Below are positions 54,028 through 61,631 of a DNA stretch of 64,000 bases, in pieces; positions within the stretch are counted from its first letter, which is position 1; each line of letters starts with the position of its first letter. The position numbers and the translations under genes are program-made. This DNA is from PALSA-505 sp036501145 (GTDB lineage Bacteria; Actinomycetota; Actinomycetes; Streptosporangiales; Streptosporangiaceae). Where the stretch lies: positions 62,001 through 126,000 of the forward strand of contig DASYAV010000238.1 in NCBI GenBank assembly GCA_036501145.1, given 5' to 3'. The notes beneath the pieces were generated by a model. It saw only the letters and a program-made list of their open reading frames with translations, made no database searches and was not told the origin of the DNA.

Positions 54028-54738
54028 TCAGCCCGCCTGCGGTGCTTTGGTCGCGTAGACGATGCAGCCGCGTTTGGTCAGGATCAGCGGCAGGTCGAGC
54101 GTGGCGGCGGCATCCGCGGCATCAGCCTCGCTGAGCCGGTACACCCGCAGGCAGGCCACGGCGTCGGCCGGTGACGCCAGTGTGACCAGGGGGCCATCCC
54201 AGCGGTCGGTATCCACCGCGTCCCCTGGAGCGCCGAAGACCGACGCGACAATCGCCGGCGCGTCCTCGCCGTCGAAGGTCGACGCGGCGCCCCATTCCGG
54301 GATGACGCCGGCCAGTTCCGGGTCGGTATCCCGGTTCGCCGCGCAGGCCGCGAACACCCCGCCGGGCCGCAGCACCCGGCGCGCTTCGCGGATCGGCACG
54401 AGCGGGTCGCTGTAGTGGTACAGCGTGTAGAGCATGGCCACCGCGTCCACCGACGCGTCGGCGGCCGGCAGCCGGGCGCCGTCGGCCCGGGCCGACGGGT
54501 GCGGCGCCAGTTCCAGCATCGTCGGCGACAGATCGATGAGCAGGCCGCGCATGCCGAGGCCAGGCAGCAGCCGGGTCAGCTTCCCGTTACCCCCGCCCAC
54601 GTCCAGCACCGAGCGCACGCCCGCTGCCGCGAACCGCTCGGCGACGTAGGGGTGCACGTCGTCGTGCGGGTGCTGCTCCGAGGCGAGGAACCGGCTCGGG
54701 TCGGCGTCGTAGTCGTTCGGCAGGGCACTTGTCGACAT
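54028..54738 (-). CDS. Class-I SAM-dependent methyltransferase
   Basis: 236 residues. Motif I is VRSVLDVGGGNGKLTRLLPG, followed by GLLIDLSPTMLELA; VDAVAMLYTLYHYSDPL and EARRVLRPGGVF are the later Methyltransf_11 motifs. GAGGAGAT lies directly before the ATG. The substrate is not predictable. It is on the same strand as, and 132 bases before, the DUF574 gene in reading direction. Confidence 0.85.
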   Translation of the reverse strand: MSTSALPNDYDADPSRFLASEQHPHDDVHPYVAERFAAAGVRSVLDVGGGNGKLTRLLPGLGMRGLLIDLSPTMLELAPHPSARADGARLPAADASVDAVAMLYTLYHYSDPLVPIREARRVLRPGGVFAACAANRDTDPELAGVIPEWGAASTFDGEDAPAIVASVFGAPGDAVDTDRWDGPLVTLASPADAVACLRVYRLSEADAADAAATLDLPLILTKRGCIVYATKAPQAG

Positions 54739-54783
54739 ATCTCCTCTGCTCTGGCTGGGGTTGCGGGCGCCGCCAGCCGCCGG

Positions 54784-55047
54784 TCAGGCGACCCGGGTCA
54801 GGGTTGCGTACCAGCGGTGGGATTTGTCGTCGATCTCGTCCAGCCGCCACGTCTGCCCGGCGAACTCGAGGCTCTGGCCCAGGCGGAGCTTGAAGTGGAC
54901 GCTGTCGGTGTCATGTTCCCATACGGAGATAATGACCTCGGCTAGCTCGCCGTCACCGGCCGGCAGCATGTCGAATCCGCCGAGGCTGAGTCCGTCGCAG
55001 TCGAATGTGCCGCCATCGCCCACATGGACCTGCGCGCCGACGCTCAT
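54784..55047 (-). CDS. Small acidic partner of the calpain-like protease
   Basis: 87 residues, acidic, predicted all-beta (VHFKLRLGQSLEFAGQTWRL, then YATLTRV). It resembles small actinomycete domains such as DUF6406 from memory, not checked. It starts 10 bases after the calpain-like gene, whose stop codon overlaps the AAGGAG ribosome-binding site, so both are made from one message. The size, acidity and tight coupling resemble an immunity protein or inhibitor; this is inference. Confidence 0.6.
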   Translation of the reverse strand: MSVGAQVHVGDGGTFDCDGLSLGGFDMLPAGDGELAEVIISVWEHDTDSVHFKLRLGQSLEFAGQTWRLDEIDDKSHRWYATLTRVA

Positions 55048-55057
55048 CAGCAGCTCC

Positions 55058-56374
55058 TTAGATCAAAGTCGAATAGTAAGGGCTCATGTTGCGCGCGAAC
55101 TCGTCGGTTTCCATCGCCTCAGGGTGGTCCTTGTTCCACGGGTTCCGGAGATGGATTTTTCCCTTTTCAATGCCAGTCACCTCGTAGGCATGACTCGCCT
55201 TCAGGCCGTGCGGGAGGACCTCACGTCTGTGCTCCTTGGGCCGCGAGCTGACCAGGACCGGCTTCCCGTCCTCCAGCTGAGTGCGGATGAGCCGGTTGAT
55301 CGTCCACTCGTCGCGGCCGGAAGGAAACTCACGTGCCTTTGCAGGCCGCCCGGTGAGCTGGGTGAGGGCCTCGGCTCTCTCCCAGGCCGTCGTGCCCTGA
55401 TGCAGCCGGATGTACCCGTTAGGGTCCGGTCCCGACCGCGGGTTCTCCACCTTCCCGGCCCCGTCCTCCGCGCACAGCCCGGCCCAGTCCCGCTCCCAGG
55501 AGCCCCAGCGTTCTGGAGACCACGTTTGGTCGAGGCCAGCGAACGCCTTCTCGAACACTGCGCACCAAGATGCACCGTCTTCGGTTTTGGCGCCGGCTGG
55601 TTTGCTGGGATCGCGGTCATAGACCGGCAGCTCATGTGTGACAGTGAGCTCAACGTCACGGCCGGTGGGCTCGGTGACACCGCCGTGCCGCTCCGTCTCG
55701 CTCAGCCGGACCCGGTAGGACCCGTCCTGCTGCGGCTGGATACGGCGGGCGATCTCCTCCGGCTGGCACGCCGCGACCGCACCGAGTGCGGCGATGATGC
55801 CGCAGTCGCCTGCCCAGCCTTGCCGGGTCTGGTCGCGGCGCGGGGGACCGTCGAGGCAGGGGACCGTGCTGCCGTCCGGCCTGGTGAGCGGTTGCCCGTA
55901 ACGGTCTGGCCGGTGATCATTGCGTGGGTCATCGAAGTCCGGGCGGCCCACCACGGTGCGCAGAACATCGCGGCTGTCGCTGTCCGCGCCCTCCCGCAGC
56001 GATGGCGCCTCCGCTGGGTTCCTGCGCCGACGGAGGTCGGACACGCCGTCAGGGTCACTGCGTGCGCCACGCCAGGCGTCGGCGACCCTGCGCACGGCCG
56101 CCACCGCCGCCGCGCTGCCCATCGTGTCTCCGGGCAGGTAGCCCTCGGGCTTCGGCACGGCGCGCTTGAACTGCGCGTCCGCGTCGTAGCCGCCCGGCCT
56201 GTCCTGGGCGGTGCGGGCTCCGGTGGCCACCCCGTCGCTGGCCCTGTCGTCGGTGGGCCGCCCCGCGTCGGGGGCAGCCCGGCGGTGGTCAGTGTCACCG
56301 GGCCGCGGCGCACTGGGCACGGGCGCCGTCGCGTCGCCCGGGTGCCGGTACCGCAGTTCACCCATGCCGCCCAT
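55058..56374 (-). CDS. Calpain-like (C2) cysteine protease
   Basis: About 438 residues. The catalytic Cys lies in TRQGWAGDCGIIAALGAVA, matching the calpain pattern Q-G-x-x-G-D-C; the His in LKASHAYEVTGI; the Asn in KIHLRNPWNKDHPEAMETDEF, as in calpain H-A-Y and R-N-P-W. The first ~170 residues are a Pro/Asp/Arg-rich region without recognisable fold. No signal peptide, WXG100 or other secretion domain is visible. Bacterial C2 peptidases are uncommon and mostly uncharacterised. The ATG at 56374 is used; 56365 is an alternative. It is followed by a coupled small acidic gene. Confidence 0.75.
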   Translation of the reverse strand: MGGMGELRYRHPGDATAPVPSAPRPGDTDHRRAAPDAGRPTDDRASDGVATGARTAQDRPGGYDADAQFKRAVPKPEGYLPGDTMGSAAAVAAVRRVADAWRGARSDPDGVSDLRRRRNPAEAPSLREGADSDSRDVLRTVVGRPDFDDPRNDHRPDRYGQPLTRPDGSTVPCLDGPPRRDQTRQGWAGDCGIIAALGAVAACQPEEIARRIQPQQDGSYRVRLSETERHGGVTEPTGRDVELTVTHELPVYDRDPSKPAGAKTEDGASWCAVFEKAFAGLDQTWSPERWGSWERDWAGLCAEDGAGKVENPRSGPDPNGYIRLHQGTTAWERAEALTQLTGRPAKAREFPSGRDEWTINRLIRTQLEDGKPVLVSSRPKEHRREVLPHGLKASHAYEVTGIEKGKIHLRNPWNKDHPEAMETDEFARNMSPYYSTLI

Positions 56375-56399
56375 CACAGCACGGCTGGCCCCGCCGCGG

Positions 56400-56434
56400 G
56401 AACCACGGTGGTGCTGCGGGAACCACCGTGGTTC
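56400..56434 (-). terminator. Perfect 13-bp inverted repeat between HPP-cupin and calpain-like genes
   Basis: GAACCACGGTGGT at 56400-56412 and its complement at 56422-56434, 9 bases apart. It lies 12 bases after the HPP-cupin stop and 26 before the next start, so it is either a terminator or an operator; each arm is itself nearly palindromic. Confidence 0.55.
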
Positions 56435-56445
56435 AGCCGCCGGCC

Positions 56446-57507
56446 TCAGGGCAGATATTCGAGGTCGGAGTGCTGCGCGCGGTTTGTGATGCACAGGCAG
56501 CGGGCCGGGCGCCGCCCCGCCGCGGAGAGCAGGTGGGCGACCCCGACCGGCATCGAGATCGTCGAGCCGGCCGGGACCTTCTGCCGCTGCGTGCCGACCT
56601 CGGCCAGGATCTCACCCTCAAGGACGTAGTACGTCTCCGCGAAGTCGTAGTGCGCGTGCAGCAGAGTCGACGGCTGCGCCGGGTCGAAGACCACTTCCAC
56701 CACGGAATAGACATCCGCGCTGTGCGCGTCCTGCACCTTCACCGTGCACGTCTCGGTACCGACCTGGACCCGCCTGCCCTGGCCCGGCCCGATCACCCAC
56801 GACGGGTACCTGCGCCCGGCTGCCTTCGCCGCCGCAGCAGGCGGGGCGTGGCTGACGCCATGACCGTTCTGCTGAGCCTTTCCCGCCGATGGTGCGGATG
56901 GCCACGGGACGAGCCGTCCAAGACGGCGCGCCGCAGGTGCCCGCTCCGGCCCCGCCCACAGCGGCATCCGCAACCCCACGGCGCGGTCGATCAGCACCCC
57001 GAGGGCGGCCAGGCTGACCACGCCCGTCATGAGCAGCCCGAGAGCGGCGGGTGTCGTCAGGAAGCCCAGACTGACGATCAGTGTGGTGGCCCCGGCCGGG
57101 CCGTGCTCTGCCCGCAGCAGGATCATCGTCGCCGCGGTGAGCGCGATCGACAGCGCCGCGGCGCCGATCCGCGCCGAACTGACACCGCCATCGGACACCG
57201 ACGGCGCGTGCTGCAGCCCGAAGGCGACGAGGGCGGCGTATCCTGCTACCGCTCCGATGAGATGGCCGAGCAGGATGTTACGGGGACGTGCCACGGCCGA
57301 CTGCGACCGGTTGAACACCAGGAACGCGGTGGGTCCAAGAGACGGCACGACCAGAAGGTGACCAGACAGGTACGCCACGGCCGTGATCAGCCCGATCGAC
57401 ACCGCGCTGGCGGTGAAAACGAACAGCGCGTAGACAACCCGCTTGTTGTGATGTGCGGCCAGCGCGGGCAGCCGAACCGGGGTCGGCAGGTGCGCCGTGA
57501 GGTTCAT
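56446..57507 (-). CDS. HPP-family membrane protein fused to a cupin
   Basis: 353 residues. Residues ~20-180 form an HPP-type domain of about five helices (VVPSLGPTAFLVFNRSQSAVARPRN, then GHLIGAVAGYAAL); related cyanobacterial and plant proteins move nitrite. After a Pro/Ala-rich linker, residues ~240-350 form a cupin (LLHAHYDFAETYYVLEGEILAE, PVGVAHLLSA) with His ligands. The fusion suggests a transporter with a soluble metal- or ligand-binding sensor. AGGTGG lies 7 bases before the ATG at 57507. Ligand unknown. Confidence 0.75.
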   Translation of the reverse strand: MNLTAHLPTPVRLPALAAHHNKRVVYALFVFTASAVSIGLITAVAYLSGHLLVVPSLGPTAFLVFNRSQSAVARPRNILLGHLIGAVAGYAALVAFGLQHAPSVSDGGVSSARIGAAALSIALTAATMILLRAEHGPAGATTLIVSLGFLTTPAALGLLMTGVVSLAALGVLIDRAVGLRMPLWAGPERAPAARRLGRLVPWPSAPSAGKAQQNGHGVSHAPPAAAAKAAGRRYPSWVIGPGQGRRVQVGTETCTVKVQDAHSADVYSVVEVVFDPAQPSTLLHAHYDFAETYYVLEGEILAEVGTQRQKVPAGSTISMPVGVAHLLSAAGRRPARCLCITNRAQHSDLEYLP

Positions 57508-57607
57508 CAGGGAGCCACCTCTCTCAGGCTCTACCCAGGCCCGGATTATATCTGAGCACGATGTATTGGGCGCGCTAACGGCAGATCGCGGCAGGCCGGG
57601 TGCCCGG

Positions 57608-57626
57608 GTTCCTGGCCGGAGAGGCG
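57608..57626 (+). repeat. Partial 30-bp dispersed repeat, fragment G
   Basis: GGTTCCTGGCCGGAGAGGC matches the first part of the repeat, then similarity ends. It lies before the orphan gene at 57649. Confidence 0.4.
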
Positions 57627-57648
57627 GATTGGTTCTACGCTTCCGGTC

Positions 57649-58284
57649 ATGACCGCTGAGGGTGAGGTCGGGTCCGAGGCGGCGCAGCAGCCGCAGGCAG
57701 CCGCCCCGGAACCGCCCGACATGCAGGTCCTTGACGAGCCTGGAGCCGATCCGGGCCACCGGGTAGCGGACGGGATCGCCTGCCTGGAGCAGGCCATCGC
57801 CGCGTTCAGCGAGGCGGCCGATTCCGGCGACGCCGAGATCGCGCCGCTCGCCATCGAACTGCTGGCCAGGACGCTGCCGCTGTGTGAACGCGACGAGGAG
57901 TCCGCACAGGCATGGCAGGGTGGGCTCGAGCACGAGGATCCGGTGATAGCGGCGGCGGTGCGCGATCGGCTGCGCCGCGCGTTCGGCAGCGACGACGCCG
58001 CGGCCGAATCGGCGTGGTGGGAAGGCTTCGTGGAGGCCGCCGTCTGCCACAGCACACTGCCGCTGCTGGCCAACGAGGTATTCGGCGCGCTCGACCACAT
58101 GTACGCGCTGGCCGCGGTGCCGCTGGCCCGCGGCGGGGCGCGGGCCAGGGAACTGCGTGACGTGCTGGCCCAGGCGGTGCGGGTGCCGTCCGGCTACGTG
58201 TGGGGCAGCGACCTGGAGGCCAGCTTCCGCGATCGGTTCCGTGATGTGACCGGCGCCGACAGCGAGGCGTTCCCCGACGGCTGA
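57649..58284 (+). CDS. Orphan 211-residue acidic helical protein
   Basis: I do not recognise it. It is rich in Ala, Glu and Asp, with predicted helices throughout (IACLEQAIAAFSEAADSGDA, then LAIELLARTLPLCERDEESA). A Trp-rich centre (AESAWWEGFVEAAVCHSTLP) follows. No signal peptide or membrane segment. TACGCT at 57636-57641, 7 bases before the ATG, could be the -10 of a leaderless mRNA. The codon pattern fits a real gene. Convergent with YceI. Confidence 0.65.
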   Translation: MTAEGEVGSEAAQQPQAAAPEPPDMQVLDEPGADPGHRVADGIACLEQAIAAFSEAADSGDAEIAPLAIELLARTLPLCERDEESAQAWQGGLEHEDPVIAAAVRDRLRRAFGSDDAAAESAWWEGFVEAAVCHSTLPLLANEVFGALDHMYALAAVPLARGGARARELRDVLAQAVRVPSGYVWGSDLEASFRDRFRDVTGADSEAFPDG

Positions 58285-58314
58285 CCGGCCAGCGGCGGAA
58301 CACCAGCTGGCCGG
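58285..58314. terminator. Bidirectional hairpin between the orphan gene and yceI
   Basis: CCGGCCAG at 58285-58292 and CTGGCCGG at 58307-58314 around 14 bases, between two convergent stops. Confidence 0.5.
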
Positions 58315-58326
58315 CCAGCCGGCCGG

Positions 58327-58938
58327 TTAACCTTCCTGGTCTTCCTTCTCCAGCACGGCCTCCTGGTCTTCCTTCTCCAGCACGGCCTCGATCTCCACCT
58401 GGATCTGGACCTTCTCGCTGACGACGACGCCACCGCTGGTGCCCGGGATGGGGCCGTTGAAGCTGACGCCGAAGTCTGTCCGGTTGATCTCGCCGGTCAG
58501 CGTGAAGCCGGACCTGGTGCCGCCGAACGGGTCGGGGCCGAAGCCTTCGACCTCAAGCTGGAACGGGACCTGGCGGGTCACACCCCTGAGGGTGAGCTCG
58601 CCGTCCACGATGAAGCCCTCGCCGTCGGCGGCCAGCCGGATGCCGGTGGACCGGTAGGTCATCTCGGGGTGGGTCTCGACCTCGAAGAAGTCGGCCGACC
58701 TGATGTGGTTGTCGCGCTGCTCCTGGCCCGTGTCTACGGAGCGCAGGTCCACCCGGGCGGTGAAGCTCGACTTCAGCGGATCTTCGGCGGTGACGATCTC
58801 GGCGTCGAAGATCTTAAAGTGTCCCCGCACCTTGCTGACCATCATGTGCTTGACGGTGAACCCGACCTGGGAGTGCACGGGATCGAGCGCCCACTTACCT
58901 GCCACGTAGCCCGGAACCTGGATGGTCTCGGCGGTCAT
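58327..58938 (-). CDS. YceI-family lipid-binding protein
   Basis: About 203 residues forming a lipocalin-like barrel that binds isoprenoid chains in characterised members. Motifs: GKWALDPVHSQVGFTVKHMM, RGHFKIFDAEI, then GELTLRGVTRQVPFQLEV and INRTDFGVSFN. There is no signal peptide, so it is cytoplasmic here. The last residues are a duplicated 9-residue unit, EAVLEKEDQ twice, from a 27-bp tandem duplication. AAGGAG lies 5 bases before the ATG at 58938. Divergent from an HxlR regulator, with operator-like repeats between. Confidence 0.9.
   Translation of the reverse strand: MTAETIQVPGYVAGKWALDPVHSQVGFTVKHMMVSKVRGHFKIFDAEIVTAEDPLKSSFTARVDLRSVDTGQEQRDNHIRSADFFEVETHPEMTYRSTGIRLAADGEGFIVDGELTLRGVTRQVPFQLEVEGFGPDPFGGTRSGFTLTGEINRTDFGVSFNGPIPGTSGGVVVSEKVQIQVEIEAVLEKEDQEAVLEKEDQEG
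58334..58387. repeat. Perfect 27-bp tandem duplication in the yceI 3' end
   Basis: The unit TCCTGGTCTTCC TTCTCC... ends in AGCACGGCC and is present at 58334-58360 and 58361-58387 with no differences, which suggests a recent event. It adds nine residues in frame. Confidence 0.85.
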
Positions 58939-58991
58939 CATCTCTCCTTCGCTGCACCGCGGGTAACGCGGAGTATGTAGGTAACGAATAG

Positions 58992-59028
58992 TATCCTGGT
59001 TCCGTATAGGAACTAAACCTATCCTGGT
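58992..59028. promoter_or_regulatory. Operator-like repeats between yceI and hxlR
   Basis: Direct repeats TATCCTGGT at 58992-59000 and 59020-59028 flank the palindrome GTTCCGTATAGGAAC at 58999-59013. The AT-rich centre between two divergent genes makes it the likely HxlR site and promoter region. Confidence 0.55.
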
Positions 59029-59089
59029 CGCTGTGCCCGGCCCGCGCAAGGGTGGCACACGCAAGTGACCTGGGCACCTGGAGGTAACC

Positions 59090-59512
59090 ATGAGCGGCGG
59101 CGACTCCCCCGCACCGGGCAGCTGTGCTGACGCTGCCGTGCTGGCGGCGGGGCCCTGCCAGGCCAGCGAGGTGCTGGGGCGGGTCGGCGACAAGTGGTCG
59201 CTCCAGGTCATTTTCGCGCTGGGGGACGGGGCGCGCCGGTTCACCGACCTGAAGCGCGGCATCGACGCCATCAGCCAGCGGATGCTCACGGTGACGCTGC
59301 GCGGGCTGGAGCGGGACGGCATCGTGACCAGGACCATGTACCCGGTGATGCCGCCGCGGGTGGACTACGCCCTGACCCCGATGGGCCGGACCCTGCTCGA
59401 CGCGGCCGGCACGCTGATCCGCTGGGCCCATGCCCACCTGGACGAGATCGAGGCGGCACGCGCCGCCTACGATGCCCGCGAGCAGCGCGGCGGCCGTGTC
59501 TTCTCTGCATAG
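59090..59512 (+). CDS. HxlR-family regulator
   Basis: 140 residues with the HxlR winged-helix pattern: a Cys-containing N-terminus (GPCQASEVLGRVGDKWSLQV), then RRFTDLKRGIDAISQRMLTV and RTMYPVMPPRVDYALTPMG. Such proteins often sense aldehydes, quinones or redox state, in some cases through an N-terminal Cys like the one here. GGAGG lies 5 bases before the ATG. It probably controls the divergent yceI gene and itself. The stop codon lies within a short tandem repeat that also carries the uvrC -10 candidate. Confidence 0.87.
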   Translation: MSGGDSPAPGSCADAAVLAAGPCQASEVLGRVGDKWSLQVIFALGDGARRFTDLKRGIDAISQRMLTVTLRGLERDGIVTRTMYPVMPPRVDYALTPMGRTLLDAAGTLIRWAHAHLDEIEAARAAYDAREQRGGRVFSA

Positions 59513-59528
59513 CGCCTTCTCTGCATAG
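59500..59528 (+). repeat. 13-bp direct repeat at the hxlR/uvrC junction
   Basis: CTTCTCTGCATAG at 59500-59512 and 59516-59528. The first copy contains the hxlR stop; the second overlaps TAGAGT at 59526-59531, which ends 6 bases before the uvrC GTG. Confidence 0.7.
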
Positions 59529-59537
59529 AGTTGCAAC

Positions 59538-61628
59538 GTGGCAGATCCGCATCGGTACCGCCCGGCCCCCGGCTCGATTCCCGAGTCCCCGGGTGTCTAC
59601 AGATTCCGCGACGAGCACGGCCGAGTCATCTACGTCGGCAAGGCGAAGTCGCTGCGCTCCAGGCTGAATTCCTACTTCGCCGATTACGCCACTCTGCACC
59701 CGCGTACCCAGGGCATGCTCCGCACGGCGGCCAAGGTGGACTGGACGGTCGTCGGCACCGAGGTCGAGGCGCTGCAGCTCGAGTACTCCTGGATCAAGGA
59801 GTTCAACCCGAGATTCAACGTCAGGTACCGCGACGACAAGAGCTACCCGTTCCTCGCCGTCACCATGGACGAGGAGTACCCCAGGGTGATGGTGATGCGC
59901 GGGGCGAAGCGGCGGGGCACCCGGTACTTCGGGCCCTACTCACACGCCTGGGCGATCCGGGAGACCGTGGACACGCTGCTGCGGGTGTTCCCGGTGCGGA
60001 CCTGCTCAGCGGGCGTGTTCAAGCGGGCGGGCCAGATCGGCAGGCCCTGCCTGCTCGGCTACATCGGCAAGTGCTCGGCGCCGTGCGTGGGCCGGGTGAG
60101 CGAGGATGAGCACCGGGAGCTGGCCGAGGACTTCTGCGACTTCATGGCCGGCCAGACCAGCCGGTTCATCAAGGCCCTCGAGGGGCAGATGCGCGGGGCC
60201 GCCGCGGCCGAGGAGTTCGAGCGTGCGGCCCGGCTGCGGGACGACGTCAAGGCGCTGCAGCGGGCGCTGGAGAAGCAGGCGGTCGTACTCGGCGACGGCA
60301 CCGACTGCGACGTCATCGCACTGGCCGAAGATCAGCTCGAGGCGGCGGTGCAGGTGTTCTACGTGCGCGGCGGCCGGGTGCGCGGCCAGCGCGGCTGGGT
60401 GGTCGACAAGGTCGAGGACGTCACCCCGGCCGAGCTCGTCGAGCACTTCCTCGGCCAGGTCTACGGCGAAGCCCGGCCCGGCGGCGAGCTGGCCGGCGGC
60501 GCCGCCCGCGGTGGCGTGCCCCGGGAGGTGCTGGTGCCGGTGCTGCCGCCGGGCGCTGACGCGATGCGCGAATGGCTGGCGCTGCGTGCCGCCCGCGGCG
60601 GCGGCCGGGTGGACCTGCGGGTCCCGCGGCGCGGCGACAAGAAGGCGCTGCTGGGGACGGTGGCCAGGAACGCGGGCCAGTCGCTGGCGCTGCACAAGAC
60701 GCGGCGGGCCAGCGACCTGACCACCCGCAGCCGGGCCATGAACGAGATCCAGGACGCGCTCGGCCTGGACGATGCGCCGCTGCGGATCGAGTGCTACGAC
60801 GTGTCGAACCTGCAGGGCACCCACGTGGTGGCTTCGATGGTGGTGTTCGAGGACGGGCTGGCCCGCAAGAGCGAGTACCGCCGGTTCAGCATCCGCGGCC
60901 TGGACGGCACCGACGACGTCGCCGCCATCCACGAGGTGATCACCCGCAGGTTCCGCCGCTACCTGGCGGAACGCGAGCAGACCGGTGAACTGGACACGCT
61001 CGGCGACGCCGAGGACGGCGCCGCGCTCGAGGCCGGCAATCCCGGCGCCGCGGCGGATGGCGACGACCCGGCCGCCGGCGCGGGCCGGAAGAAGTTCGCC
61101 TACCCCCCCAACCTGGTCGTGGTGGACGGCGGTCCTTCGCAGGCGGCGGCCGCCCAGCGCGCCCTTGATGAGCTCGGCATCGACGACGTGGCGGTGTGCG
61201 GGCTGGCCAAGCGGCTGGAGGAGGTGTGGCTGCCGGGGGAGGACGCACCGGTTATCCTGTCCCGCACGAGCGAGGGCCTGTACCTGCTGCAGCGGGTCCG
61301 CGACGAGGCACACAGGTTCGCGATTACCTACCACCGGGCGAAGAGGTCGAAGGCACTGACCGCCAGTGAGCTGGACGGGGTGCCGGGGCTCGGCCCGGCC
61401 CGGCGGGCGACGCTGCTGCGTCACTTCGGCTCGGTGCGCAATGTGGCCGCGGCCAGCGCCGAGGAGATCGCGGGACTGCCAGGCATCGGGCCCGGCGTGG
61501 CCACGGCGGTGCTCGCCGCCTTGCATAGCGGCGGCGCGGGCGGCCAGGGCGACCCGGCCGCCCGGGGCCGTGGTGCGGCGGAGCCGGCCCGCACCGGCGG
61601 GCGGCCAGACGCGGCGAATGGGGGATGA
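59538..61628 (+). CDS. uvrC: Excinuclease ABC subunit C
   Basis: Nuclease subunit of nucleotide excision repair, making both cuts around a lesion. The N-terminal GIY-YIG domain is SPGVYRFRDEHGRVIYVGKA; a UvrB-binding segment lies near residues 205-240 (AAEEFERAARLRDDVKAL); the RNase H-like nuclease follows (IECYDVSNLQGTHVVASMVV, LVVVDGGPSQ); two helix-hairpin-helix motifs close it (GVPGLGPARRATLL, GLPGIGPGVATAVL). 696 residues. A ~35-residue acidic linker near residues 480-515 and a Gly/Ala-rich tail are extra. The GTG at 59538 has TAGAGT 6 bases upstream, as in a leaderless mRNA. It heads the uvrC-rapZ-yvcK-whiA operon. Confidence 0.97.
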   Translation: MADPHRYRPAPGSIPESPGVYRFRDEHGRVIYVGKAKSLRSRLNSYFADYATLHPRTQGMLRTAAKVDWTVVGTEVEALQLEYSWIKEFNPRFNVRYRDDKSYPFLAVTMDEEYPRVMVMRGAKRRGTRYFGPYSHAWAIRETVDTLLRVFPVRTCSAGVFKRAGQIGRPCLLGYIGKCSAPCVGRVSEDEHRELAEDFCDFMAGQTSRFIKALEGQMRGAAAAEEFERAARLRDDVKALQRALEKQAVVLGDGTDCDVIALAEDQLEAAVQVFYVRGGRVRGQRGWVVDKVEDVTPAELVEHFLGQVYGEARPGGELAGGAARGGVPREVLVPVLPPGADAMREWLALRAARGGGRVDLRVPRRGDKKALLGTVARNAGQSLALHKTRRASDLTTRSRAMNEIQDALGLDDAPLRIECYDVSNLQGTHVVASMVVFEDGLARKSEYRRFSIRGLDGTDDVAAIHEVITRRFRRYLAEREQTGELDTLGDAEDGAALEAGNPGAAADGDDPAAGAGRKKFAYPPNLVVVDGGPSQAAAAQRALDELGIDDVAVCGLAKRLEEVWLPGEDAPVILSRTSEGLYLLQRVRDEAHRFAITYHRAKRSKALTASELDGVPGLGPARRATLLRHFGSVRNVAAASAEEIAGLPGIGPGVATAVLAALHSGGAGGQGDPAARGRGAAEPARTGGRPDAANGG

Positions 61629-61631
61629 CGG

